In this document: one piece after another, positions 15,173 through 22,173 of the stretch | Numbering within the stretch: position 1 is the first letter of the stretch | How the letters are laid out: every line of letters begins with the position of its first letter | Origin: Selenomonas sp. AE3005 | GTDB taxonomy: Bacteria > Bacillota > Negativicutes > Selenomonadales > Selenomonadaceae | NCBI RefSeq assembly: GCF_905233635.1 | Contig: NZ_CAJODG010000038.1 | Coordinates: forward strand, 1 to 25,166 | Direction of reading: 5' to 3' | DNA length: 25,166 nucleotides | The notes under the pieces: model-generated | What the model saw: only the letters and a program-made list of their open reading frames with translations | The model's database searches: none | Told to the model about the DNA's origin: nothing | Position numbers and translations under genes: made by a program

Positions 15173-16192
15173 TTATGCTACATTTTCCCGAACTTTAACA
15201 GCAGCCTCACGCACCCATTCCAGCCGCTGCCAGTCAATATCTCTGGGCACGGTGCAATCTGCCCCCAGTAAAATGCCATTCTCACCGGCATTTCTTATAA
15301 GCTCCTGGGCTGCCTGCTGAATCTCAGCCTTGCTGCCCCGGTAGAGGACGCTGTCTTCGCTGTTGGCAAAGCCGCCCAGCAGTGCTTTTCCCGGGAACAA
15401 CTTCCGCCCTTCCGCTAAGGTAACACCTTCAATCACTACTGCCCAGTTAAATACCTTGGCCGGATAATCCTGATACCACTCCAGCTTATTATGATGGCCG
15501 GCATAACCACAGATATGCAGGATATTATACGTACTTTCATGGTTGGCAGCAGCCAGAACCTGCAATTCTCCCGGCTTAAACACTTCTTCGTAAAGTTCCC
15601 GGGTAACATCCTCACTTTCCGGACTCTGTACGCTGAAGTATATGCCCGTCACGCCACCTTCTCTTATCAACCGGGCAGCCAGTTTGGCCACATCGCCGGA
15701 GATAACATCAAAGAGATGTTTTACAGCTGCCTTATCTTCGAGCAGCAGTCTGGTCAGCAGCGCCTCGCCTTCCGGTATAGTGGGCTGCATAAACTTAAAG
15801 GTCGTTGCTGCACCGAAAAGATTGTAAAACATTGCGGTCTTGTCACCATACTTACTGGTTAGTTTCTTAGCATAAGCCAGCTGCTTGGTAAACCAGGGTG
15901 AATCATCCGGCAACGGCTGCACAGCCAGCAAATCAGCAGCCTTGCGGACATGCTTAAGGTCTTCATACGGATACGGGAAAAAACCGTCCGTCATGATTTT
16001 TACAAAGTCTGGCGCAAACTGCTCAATATATTTTTCCTCGCCCTGCAGTAATTTATCTGTAAGCTCAGGATTTTTAAAAGCGTCGGCATGAATTTCATCA
16101 TCAAGAAAATGAAACCAAAATCCCGAGGGAACCCGGTCAGCTTTTTTTCCATCCATAACATCCAATACCAATTTTTTCTTGTTCTCTGCCAT
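15173..16192 (-). CDS. Uroporphyrinogen decarboxylase-family protein (MtaA/CmuA-like methyltransferase type)
   Basis: 339 residues, UROD fold. True HemE proteins have a conserved substrate-binding N-terminus and decarboxylate uroporphyrinogen III; that pattern is absent. Instead there is H226-x-C228 in ILHICGYAG and C313 in LGADCTVPRD, matching the zinc ligands of MtaA/CmuA methyltransferases that move methyl groups between corrinoid proteins and thiols. As first gene of a cystine-type transporter unit, it may act on S-methylated or other S-alkyl substrates; this is inference. No corrinoid-binding protein is encoded in the window. AAGGAG lies 9 nt before ATG 16192, just after the leader terminator. 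Confidence 0.78.
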   Translation of the reverse strand: MAENKKKLVLDVMDGKKADRVPSGFWFHFLDDEIHADAFKNPELTDKLLQGEEKYIEQFAPDFVKIMTDGFFPYPYEDLKHVRKAADLLAVQPLPDDSPWFTKQLAYAKKLTSKYGDKTAMFYNLFGAATTFKFMQPTIPEGEALLTRLLLEDKAAVKHLFDVISGDVAKLAARLIREGGVTGIYFSVQSPESEDVTRELYEEVFKPGELQVLAAANHESTYNILHICGYAGHHNKLEWYQDYPAKVFNWAVVIEGVTLAEGRKLFPGKALLGGFANSEDSVLYRGSKAEIQQAAQELIRNAGENGILLGADCTVPRDIDWQRLEWVREAAVKVRENVA

Positions 16193-16293
16193 AAAAAATC
16201 ACTCCTTAAAAAAGAAAAGAGGTCTTGCATAGCAATAAGCATATGCAAAACCTCTGGTTATCCAGTCAGTTTCTTCGTCTGTCTGACGATGAC
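16193..16293 (-). ncRNA. Conserved attenuator-like leader RNA, copy D (UROD-cystine transporter unit)
   Basis: First hairpin TCGTC/GACGA (16275-16279 / 16285-16289) inside GTCA/TGAC, then CTGG-ATAA-CCAG, then the terminator. In the terminator one A-U pair has become G-U without breaking the stem, which again favours structural selection. Confidence 0.65.
16207..16255 (-). terminator. Leader terminator, copy D
   Basis: Minus-strand stem AGAGGTTTTGCATA / TATGCAAGACCTCT with one G-U pair, followed by TTTTCTTTTTT, directly before the ribosome binding site of the UROD-like gene. Confidence 0.82.
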
Positions 16294-16296
16294 TTT

Positions 16297-16333
16297 ATAT
16301 TACACTACTACACCTATCATGTCAATAGGTTTA
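16297..16333 (-). promoter_or_regulatory. Regulon promoter/operator copy 5 (UROD-cystine transporter unit)
   Basis: Minus strand: -35 TTGACA at 16320-16325, 17-nt spacer, -10 TAATAT at 16297-16302. Inverted repeat TACACCTAT-N7-ATAGGTTTA at 16309-16333. It starts 8 nt after the stop of the PatB/MalY-like gene, without a terminator. Confidence 0.88.
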
Positions 16334-16341
16334 TTTATTCT

Positions 16342-17514
16342 TTACACATTTTTTAAGCAGGCAGCTAAACGCTGCAGCCCTTCCTGTAAAACAGACCACG
16401 GGCAGGCCATATTTATCCGTTGGAAACCGGCGCCGCTGCGGCCAAAAATCCAGCCGCTGTCCAGCCATAATTTCCCCTGCTGAATGATACGCTCATCAAG
16501 TTCCCTGTTACTCAGTCCCAAGGCGCGGCAGTCGAGCCACAAAAGATACGTTCCCTCCGGTTCGATTAGTTTTACCTGTGGCAGGTTTTCTTTAAGGAAA
16601 GTCCGCGTCCGTTGCAAGTTTTCCTCGAGGTATGCCAGCAATTCCTGCAGCCAGCTGTCACCTTCCCGGTAAGCTGCCTGAGCCGCAAACAATCCCAACG
16701 CATTGGGCTGGCTGTAACCGGCTGCGGTCATTTCTGTCCTGAACCGCTGCCGCAGGTCAGGATTTTCGATGAAGATGTTAGAAATCTGCAGGCCTGCCAG
16801 ATTGAAGGTCTTGCTGGGGCTGGTACAGGTGATAACCCGTTGCGCCATTTCCGGTGACAGTGAGGCAAACACCGTATGTTTATTTCCTTCGCGCACAAAA
16901 TCCTGATGGATTTCATCAGCTACTACCAATACATCATGCTTTTGACATATCGCGGCCACCTTCTGCAATTCCTCCGGCTGCCACACCCGGCCTACCGGAT
17001 TGTGCGGACTGCACAAGATAAACATTTTGACCTGCTGCGCCTCGATTTGGGCCTCAAAGTCCGCAAAGTCAATTTCATAATGGCCGGCCTTTTCCACCAA
17101 GGGACTTTCTACCAGCTTGCGGCCATTGCTTTTGATGGACTCAGAGAAGGGATAATAAACCGGCGGACAAATGAGCACTCTGTCCCCCGGCTCCGTAAAT
17201 GCGCGAACCACCGTACAGATGGCAAAGACCACGCCGGGAGTCACCACCAGGGACTCCTTGTCTATCTGCCAGTTATGCCGGCGCTGAAACCAGCCGGCCA
17301 GTACATCACGATACGCAGGTGTCACATCAGTATAGCCAAAAATCCCGTGTTCACTACTGCTTATCAGCGCCTGCCGTACCGGCTCCGGCGTTTTAAAGTC
17401 CATATCCGCTACCCAAAACGGCAGCACATCAGCAGGATAGCCGCGCTCTGCCGCAAAATCATATTTTAAACAGGCGGTTCCCCGTCTGTCGACTACTTCT
17501 GTAAAATCAGTCAT
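16342..17514 (-). CDS. patB: PatB/MalY-type cystathionine beta-lyase (C-S lyase)
   Basis: 390 residues, class I/II aminotransferase fold of the MalY/PatB group. LPFWVADMDF (31-40) is the group's hallmark. PLP residues: Y120/Y121 in PPVYYPF, N172 in SPHNPVGR, D200 in VADEIHQDF, Schiff-base lysine K235 in SPSKTFNLAGL, and R366 in GFQRINMACP. It cleaves cystathionine to homocysteine, pyruvate and ammonia, and can act on other S-conjugates of cysteine. It starts 3 nt after the upstream cystathionine enzyme gene, and its GGAGGG site is within that gene's end, so the pair is probably coupled and could run transsulfuration towards homocysteine. Confidence 0.9.
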   Translation of the reverse strand: MTDFTEVVDRRGTACLKYDFAAERGYPADVLPFWVADMDFKTPEPVRQALISSSEHGIFGYTDVTPAYRDVLAGWFQRRHNWQIDKESLVVTPGVVFAICTVVRAFTEPGDRVLICPPVYYPFSESIKSNGRKLVESPLVEKAGHYEIDFADFEAQIEAQQVKMFILCSPHNPVGRVWQPEELQKVAAICQKHDVLVVADEIHQDFVREGNKHTVFASLSPEMAQRVITCTSPSKTFNLAGLQISNIFIENPDLRQRFRTEMTAAGYSQPNALGLFAAQAAYREGDSWLQELLAYLEENLQRTRTFLKENLPQVKLIEPEGTYLLWLDCRALGLSNRELDERIIQQGKLWLDSGWIFGRSGAGFQRINMACPWSVLQEGLQRLAACLKNV

Positions 17515-17517
17515 ATT

Positions 17518-18657
17518 TTATCCCTCCAAGGCCTGCTGCAAATCAGCAATTAAATCTGCCACGGCCTCTATCCCAACAGACAGCCGCAGCAGCTTATCAT
17601 CAAGACCTGTACGTGCTAATAGTTCCTGCGGCATTTCCGCATGCGTCTGGGCCAGCGGATATGTCAGCAGGCTTTCCACGCCGCCCAGGCTTTCCGCAAA
17701 GGCAATGAGTTTTAATCTGGCCAATACGTTCTTGGCAAGTTCCGCAGATGTCACCTTAAAGGATACCATGCCTCCAAAGCCCGCAGCCTGACGCGACTGC
17801 AAAGCAAAACCGGGATGCTCCGGCAGGCCCGGATAGTACACGGCGGTCACCCGCGGCTGCTTTTGCAGCCACTTGGCAATGGCCAGGGCATTTTCGGCCT
17901 GCTTTTCCACACGCAAGCCCAACGTTTTTAAGCTGCGCAGCATAAGCCAGGAGTCAAATGTCGATAAATTGGGCCCTTCAGACTTGGCCAGCAGTTCCAC
18001 CCGCCTGGCTGCCGCCCCCTCCTTATCGGCCACTATCAGGAAACCGGCGATTACATCATTATGGCCGCACAGGTATTTGGTACCACTATGCACCACAATG
18101 TCCGCCCCTAAAGTTATCGGTTTCTGAAAATGCGGTGACAGGAAAGTGTTATCTACAATCAGCCAGGCGTCATTAGCATGGGCCAGCTGCGCCAACGCCT
18201 TGATATCGCTGATTAACATCATCGGGTTGGAAGGTGTTTCAATAAACAAGCCCTTGGTATTGGCCCGGATTTTCCCTGACACGAGCTCCATATCCGTGGT
18301 GTCCACAAATTCAAACTCTATGCCATAATGACTATATATATCATTGGCCAGCCGCACCGTGCCCCCATATAAATCCTCTGACAACAGCACATGATCACCC
18401 GGCTTAAAAAGTTTCAGCACCAGATTGATGGCCGCCATGCCGGAAGATACTGCCCAGCAGCGCTCCCCCTGCTCCAGCATGGCCACAGACTTTTCCAGAT
18501 TTTCTCTGGTCGGATTGGCCACGCGCCCATAATCGTAGCCAGTGCTTTGGCCAAAAGCCGGATGGCGGAAGGTGGCCGACAAGTAAATAGGTTCGCTTAT
18601 GGCCCCCGTTTTGTCATACTCATGACAGCCATGTACTTCTAATGTAAAATCCTGCAT
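17518..18657 (-). CDS. Cystathionine gamma-synthase / gamma-lyase family PLP enzyme (MetI/MetB-like)
   Basis: 379 residues, Cys/Met metabolism PLP family. Y43 and R45 in YDYGRVANPTR, SSGM (71-74), Y97 in EDLYGG, N144 in ETPSNPMM, D169 in IVDNTF and the Schiff-base lysine K194 in HSGTKYLCGHND are present. With PatB directly downstream the simplest role is cystathionine gamma-synthase, or O-acylhomoserine thiolyase, supplying homocysteine; a gamma-lyase role cannot be excluded by sequence. It has a diverged regulon promoter and no attenuator leader. GAGGAAGG precedes ATG 18657. It is a paralogue of the 5269-6462 enzyme in the same regulon. Confidence 0.85.
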   Translation of the reverse strand: MQDFTLEVHGCHEYDKTGAISEPIYLSATFRHPAFGQSTGYDYGRVANPTRENLEKSVAMLEQGERCWAVSSGMAAINLVLKLFKPGDHVLLSEDLYGGTVRLANDIYSHYGIEFEFVDTTDMELVSGKIRANTKGLFIETPSNPMMLISDIKALAQLAHANDAWLIVDNTFLSPHFQKPITLGADIVVHSGTKYLCGHNDVIAGFLIVADKEGAAARRVELLAKSEGPNLSTFDSWLMLRSLKTLGLRVEKQAENALAIAKWLQKQPRVTAVYYPGLPEHPGFALQSRQAAGFGGMVSFKVTSAELAKNVLARLKLIAFAESLGGVESLLTYPLAQTHAEMPQELLARTGLDDKLLRLSVGIEAVADLIADLQQALEG

Positions 18658-18700
18658 ATACCTTCCTCATTTCCTGTCGTATAAAATCATGATGTCTCCA

Positions 18701-18737
18701 TCGTATAATACATTCGCCTATTATGTCAATGGTTAAT
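18701..18737 (-). promoter_or_regulatory. Regulon promoter/operator copy 6, diverged (cystathionine enzyme unit)
   Basis: Minus strand: TTGACA at 18724-18729 followed by TAATAGGCG as in copy 4; the rest of the spacer and the -10 differ (TATACG with a 16-nt spacer is the best fit). The proximal operator arm CGCCTAT is kept, while the distal arm (ATGGTTAAT) is degraded. The leader of about 40 nt has no terminator hairpin. Confidence 0.6.
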
Positions 18738-18752
18738 GTAAATCTGTAAACT

Positions 18753-18783
18753 AAAAGGCCCTGTCCACATAATGGACAGAACC
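18753..18783 (-). terminator. Intrinsic terminator after the YbjN-like gene
   Basis: Minus-strand 11-bp stem (GGTTCTGTCCA / TGGACAGGGCC, two G-U pairs) with loop TTATG, followed by TTTTAGTTT. It would end transcription from the pot/YbjN side before the sulfur regulon. The repeat element lies between it and the gene. Confidence 0.7.
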
Positions 18784-18909
18784 TTTATAACGCCGTTGTT
18801 CCAGTTTTGCCATAGGCAAAACTTCCTCTTGGCGTTTCAACGAGGCGGGAGATATGCTCGCCGCCTGTTTTGGTATTCGTGGTGGGGGACATTTTCTTGC
18901 CTCGTTATA
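18784..18909. repeat. Dispersed repeat element, copy 2 (MITE-like)
   Basis: A 126-bp copy of the element at 517-659. The first 60 bases are almost identical (TTTATAACGCCGTTGTTCC onward, one difference in the hairpin loop). It lacks one arm of the C/G palindrome, shortening it by 17 bp. Internal inverted segments AACGAGGC and GCCTCGTT may allow folding. It sits between the stop of the YbjN-like gene and its terminator. Confidence 0.65.
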
Positions 18910-18931
18910 GACTGATACTTATACAGCTATC

Positions 18932-19375
18932 TTACCAGATTTCCTTCATCCAGCTGCGATAGTTTTCTTCCAGGAACTTAATCAGCACATCAAACATGCC
19001 ATAAACTTCATCACCCAGCTGGGGGAAGTCCTTTTCCTCACTGCCCGGAGTCAGCAGGCAGACATCGAGAATCAGAGCACCATTTTGGTCAAAATACAGC
19101 TTGAAGGGCTTGTATTTCATGTTCTGCTCGCTAATCATGCGCAGAACAGACAACTCATTCTCTTCCGTGCGGGCCTTCGGAGAAATCTGCACACGAATCA
19201 TGGAAAAAACGCTGGCATCGAGCAGTACCAAGGTCGGCAGCTGCTGACCTTCCACTACAATATGCGAGCGAAATACCACGGTTTCCTGGGCATCGTCTTT
19301 TACTTCTTCAATCTGAAAGGCCTCAATCTTTTTTTCTTCCAAATATTTTTTAAACACTTCGGCTTTTACATTCAT
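18932..19375 (-). CDS. Small YbjN-like protein of unknown function
   Basis: 147-residue acidic soluble protein without signal peptide or clear membrane segment. An N-terminal helix (VFKKYLEEKKIEAF) is followed by alternating strands and a C-terminal helix (FDVLIKFLEENYRSWMKEIW); this resembles the YbjN / type III secretion chaperone-like fold, but only weakly. Start is the second ATG at 19375 (AGGAGG 7 nt upstream); the ATG at 19381 is one base from that site. It follows potD by 70 nt with no convincing terminator between, so it may be read from the pot promoter. The function is unknown. Confidence 0.65.
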   Translation of the reverse strand: MNVKAEVFKKYLEEKKIEAFQIEEVKDDAQETVVFRSHIVVEGQQLPTLVLLDASVFSMIRVQISPKARTEENELSVLRMISEQNMKYKPFKLYFDQNGALILDVCLLTPGSEEKDFPQLGDEVYGMFDVLIKFLEENYRSWMKEIW

Positions 19376-19391
19376 GTTCATTCCTCCTCTT

Positions 19392-19403
19392 GAACATTTG
19401 TTC
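19392..19403. promoter_or_regulatory. Possible LexA/DinR-type box
   Basis: GAACAAATGTTC fits the core GAAC-N4-GTTC of the Firmicutes LexA box, with RNRY in the centre, 16 nt before the start of the YbjN-like gene. The flanking bases are not the preferred C and G. About 0.4 such cores are expected by chance in 25 kb, so this is weak. Confidence 0.25.
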
Positions 19404-19445
19404 CTTAAGTGTTATTCGACAAAAAGACCATTTTTCCTGTATAAA

Positions 19446-20537
19446 TCAGTTAACTTTTACCTGCAGCCACAATTTCGTATACAATTTGTCCAGGGCCTCG
19501 CCTAAATAACTATAGGATTCCTGGCCTTTATATACATTTTCCGGCGGAAAAGCCACATCAACATATTCGCCGAGGTCCTCTTCCACTTGTTCCCGTACAG
19601 TGATATTCGGCGTAGAGTAACCTAATTCCTCAAAATTGGCTGCAGCAATATCCGGACGGCACATGAAATCGATAAATTTATGAGCGTTTTCCACATGACG
19701 GGCATTCTTGGGAATAACCCAGCCATCAATCCATACATTGGTTCCCTCTTTAGGCGCAGGCTGGAAACGTAAATCCGGATTGGACTTCATGAGGTTAATA
19801 GCCTCGCCGGAAAAAATCACGCCCAAAGCTGCCTCGCCGGAACTCAGCTTATCGCGGATATCGTCCACGCCATAAGCCTGTACCAGGGGCTTTTGGGCAA
19901 TGAGCATATCCCGCGCCGCCTCCAGCTCAGCCTGGTTGGTAGTATTCATGGAATAACCCAAAATCTTCAAAGGCACCATGATGGCATCACGGGCAGAATC
20001 CTGCATGAGAATGCTGTCCCGATATTTTTCCTGCCAGAGAATCTGCCAACTGTCCACCGGCTCATCCACCAGTTTCGTATTGTACATAATACCTACCGTT
20101 CCCCAGCAATAAGGTACGGTATAGCGGCCTTCCCGGTCAAAAGCCTTGGCCTGCTCGAAGAAGTCCTTGCTGATGTTAGCCTTAGCCTGCGGCAGTTTAT
20201 TATAGTCCAAGGGCTGAATCAGATTGTTATGAATCAGCTTGTCAATCATATAATCCGAGGGGCACAGCACATCATACGCCTCCGCTCCTTCGGCAATACG
20301 GGGATACATGCTCTCATTGGTGTCGTACTCATCGAGTACCACCTTTATGCCAGTTTCCTCTTCAAACTGCTTTATGACATCTTCACTGAGATAGTCACCC
20401 CAGCTATATACATAAAGCACATTATCTCCGTCCTCCTCTTCCTTGTCAAACATATCGCAGCCGGACAGGGAAAAGGCCGCCATAACCAGCAGTACAGCCA
20501 GTAAGGAACGCAGATACTGTTTCCTTAATAATCTCAT
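19446..20537 (-). CDS. potD: Spermidine/putrescine-binding lipoprotein
   Basis: 363 residues. A lipoprotein signal (MRLLRKQYLRSLLAVLLVMA) ends in lipobox LSGC, followed by an acidic linker. The mature part has PotD-type motifs: VLYVYSWGDYLSEDVIKQFE, VVLDEYDTNESMYPRI, YDVLCPSDYMIDKLI, PYCWGTVGIMYN and, towards the end, FIDFMCRPDIAAANFEELGYSTPN. Polyamines would be bound by the acidic and aromatic residues in these segments. Its ATG overlaps the TGA of potC (TGATG), the usual end of a potABCD operon. Confidence 0.93.
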   Translation of the reverse strand: MRLLRKQYLRSLLAVLLVMAAFSLSGCDMFDKEEEDGDNVLYVYSWGDYLSEDVIKQFEEETGIKVVLDEYDTNESMYPRIAEGAEAYDVLCPSDYMIDKLIHNNLIQPLDYNKLPQAKANISKDFFEQAKAFDREGRYTVPYCWGTVGIMYNTKLVDEPVDSWQILWQEKYRDSILMQDSARDAIMVPLKILGYSMNTTNQAELEAARDMLIAQKPLVQAYGVDDIRDKLSSGEAALGVIFSGEAINLMKSNPDLRFQPAPKEGTNVWIDGWVIPKNARHVENAHKFIDFMCRPDIAAANFEELGYSTPNITVREQVEEDLGEYVDVAFPPENVYKGQESYSYLGEALDKLYTKLWLQVKVN

Positions 20538-21334
20538 CAGCCCTGGTCACTCCTTTCTGCCTGCCGATAACGGCGGATAACCTTGTAATTAAGCATAAGA
20601 AGTGCCGCAAAAACCAGTACCCCGCAAAAGAACAGGGTGGACAAAGCATACATTTCCGGGTGCACACCCAGTTTCAATTCTGAATATATTTCCGTCGTCA
20701 ATGTCTCTATGCCGGCACCTTTGGTAAAATATGTCACGATAAAATCATCGGCACTCATGGCAAAGGACAGAAGAAAAGCGGCGACAATGCCCGGTGCCAG
20801 TTCCGGCAGGATTACCTTGCGGAAAGCCAGCAGCGGCGAGGCCCCAAGGTCACGGGCAGCCTCATAGCAGACCTTATCCATGGATAATACCTGCGGTAAA
20901 ATACACAACATCGCATACGGCAGATTGATGACGATATGCGCGAGCAAAATGGTATCATACCCCAGCCGGAGTCCGAGTCCCAAAAAGAGTAACATCAGGG
21001 AAATACCCGTAACGATATCGGCATTGAGCAGGGGGATATTAGCCAGGCCGCGCATAAACATGCGGCTCTGCCGTCCCATCTGCCGCATCCCCAGGGCGGT
21101 AATCAACGCCAGCAGCGTTGCCAGCAAAGCTGAGGTCACCCCAATGGTCAGCGTATTGGTAAAGGCGTTTAAAATATCTTCACTTTCCACCAGCTTGGCA
21201 TACCAGTCCCAGGTAAAGCCCGTCCACTGGCCGCGATAACGGCTGGCGTTAAAGGACTGCGCAATGAGCACAACAATCGGTGCATAGAGAAATGCCACAA
21301 TGGCGCCCAGATAAATGTTTTTTACTTTCTGCAT
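20537..21334 (-). CDS. potC: Spermidine/putrescine ABC permease PotC
   Basis: 265 residues with about six membrane segments, starting with IYLGAIVAFLYAPIVVLIAQSFN. The coupling loop EAARDLGASPLLAFRKVILP lies at about 160-180, followed by SFAMSADDFIVTYFTKG, a PotC hallmark. Its ATG overlaps the TAA of potB by one base (TAATG), and its own TGA overlaps the potD start. Confidence 0.93.
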   Translation of the reverse strand: MQKVKNIYLGAIVAFLYAPIVVLIAQSFNASRYRGQWTGFTWDWYAKLVESEDILNAFTNTLTIGVTSALLATLLALITALGMRQMGRQSRMFMRGLANIPLLNADIVTGISLMLLFLGLGLRLGYDTILLAHIVINLPYAMLCILPQVLSMDKVCYEAARDLGASPLLAFRKVILPELAPGIVAAFLLSFAMSADDFIVTYFTKGAGIETLTTEIYSELKLGVHPEMYALSTLFFCGVLVFAALLMLNYKVIRRYRQAERSDQG

Positions 21335-22173
21335 TATGGCCTTCCTTTCTCAACCTGATGGCGTTCCTCTTTTTCCGTAAAGGCCTCCAACAGGATATTT
21401 AAGATGATGAAAACCATAAGCACCATGGACAGCGCACTGCCCAGCTGCCAGTCATAAGCGGCGGTAAATTCCTGTTCAATGATATTACCCACCAGCAGTA
21501 CTTTGTTGCCGCCGAGCAGGGCACTGATAACGAAGGTGGTCAGTGCCGGAATAAAAACCATGGTCGAACCGCTGATAATGCCCGGCATGGATAGCGGCAG
21601 CAAAACCCGTTTCAGTGTCTGGTAATGATTGGCCCCCAAATCGCGGGCAGCCTCAATAATACTGTCATCAATACGGTTTAAGGCCACATACAGCGGCAGT
21701 ACCATATAAGGCAGGAAATTATACACCATGCCGATGATGATAGCCAGCGGCGTATTGATTATCTGCACCGCCGGCAGGCCCAGCCAGGTTAAAAACATAT
21801 TGATAAGGCCGTGTTTCTCGAGAATCGTCTGCCAGGCCATCGTGGTGAGCAGGGAATTCATCCACAATGGCAGCAAAAACAGTACAAAGACCAATATACC
21901 CAGGTTTTCCCGGCGTTCTCGCAGAATAAGGCACAGGGGATAGGCCATTACCAGACAGATAAACGTGCTGATAAGTGCCAGTTCCACCGATAAGCCAAGC
22001 GCTTTCAGATACTCCCATTGGAGAACTGTCTGGATATTCTCCAGCGTAAAAGCGCCCGCGCCGTCAGTCAGACCGTTCCACAGAACGAAAAACAGTGGCA
22101 GCACGATAAACAGCGCCGCCCACAAGCCGAAGGGCAAGGCCAAGAATCGCTGGCTGCTGAGGCGCTCATTCAT
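21334..22173 (-). CDS. potB: Spermidine/putrescine ABC permease PotB
   Basis: 279 residues with about six membrane segments (first LPFGLWAALFIVLPLFFVLW). The coupling loop is EAARDLGANHYQTLKRVLLP, followed by PGIISGSTMVFIPALTTFVI, as in PotB. Its start overlaps the end of potA by 8 nt, so the potA-potB-potC-potD genes are translationally linked. Confidence 0.93.
   Translation of the reverse strand: MNERLSSQRFLALPFGLWAALFIVLPLFFVLWNGLTDGAGAFTLENIQTVLQWEYLKALGLSVELALISTFICLVMAYPLCLILRERRENLGILVFVLFLLPLWMNSLLTTMAWQTILEKHGLINMFLTWLGLPAVQIINTPLAIIIGMVYNFLPYMVLPLYVALNRIDDSIIEAARDLGANHYQTLKRVLLPLSMPGIISGSTMVFIPALTTFVISALLGGNKVLLVGNIIEQEFTAAYDWQLGSALSMVLMVFIILNILLEAFTEKEERHQVEKGRP

Noticed and set aside
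15173..16192. hemE (uroporphyrinogen decarboxylase of heme synthesis)
   Set aside because: It has the H-x-C plus Cys zinc pattern of methyltransferases and lacks the HemE N-terminal signature; the neighbours are not heme genes.
16876..17469. 197-codon open frame on the plus strand
   Set aside because: Antisense to the PatB/MalY gene; composition rich in Arg/His/Gln typical of shadows.
471..18737. CRISPR array or tandem repeats from the recurrent promoter sequence
   Set aside because: The copies are kilobases apart, each directly before a gene, and read as -35/-10 promoters.
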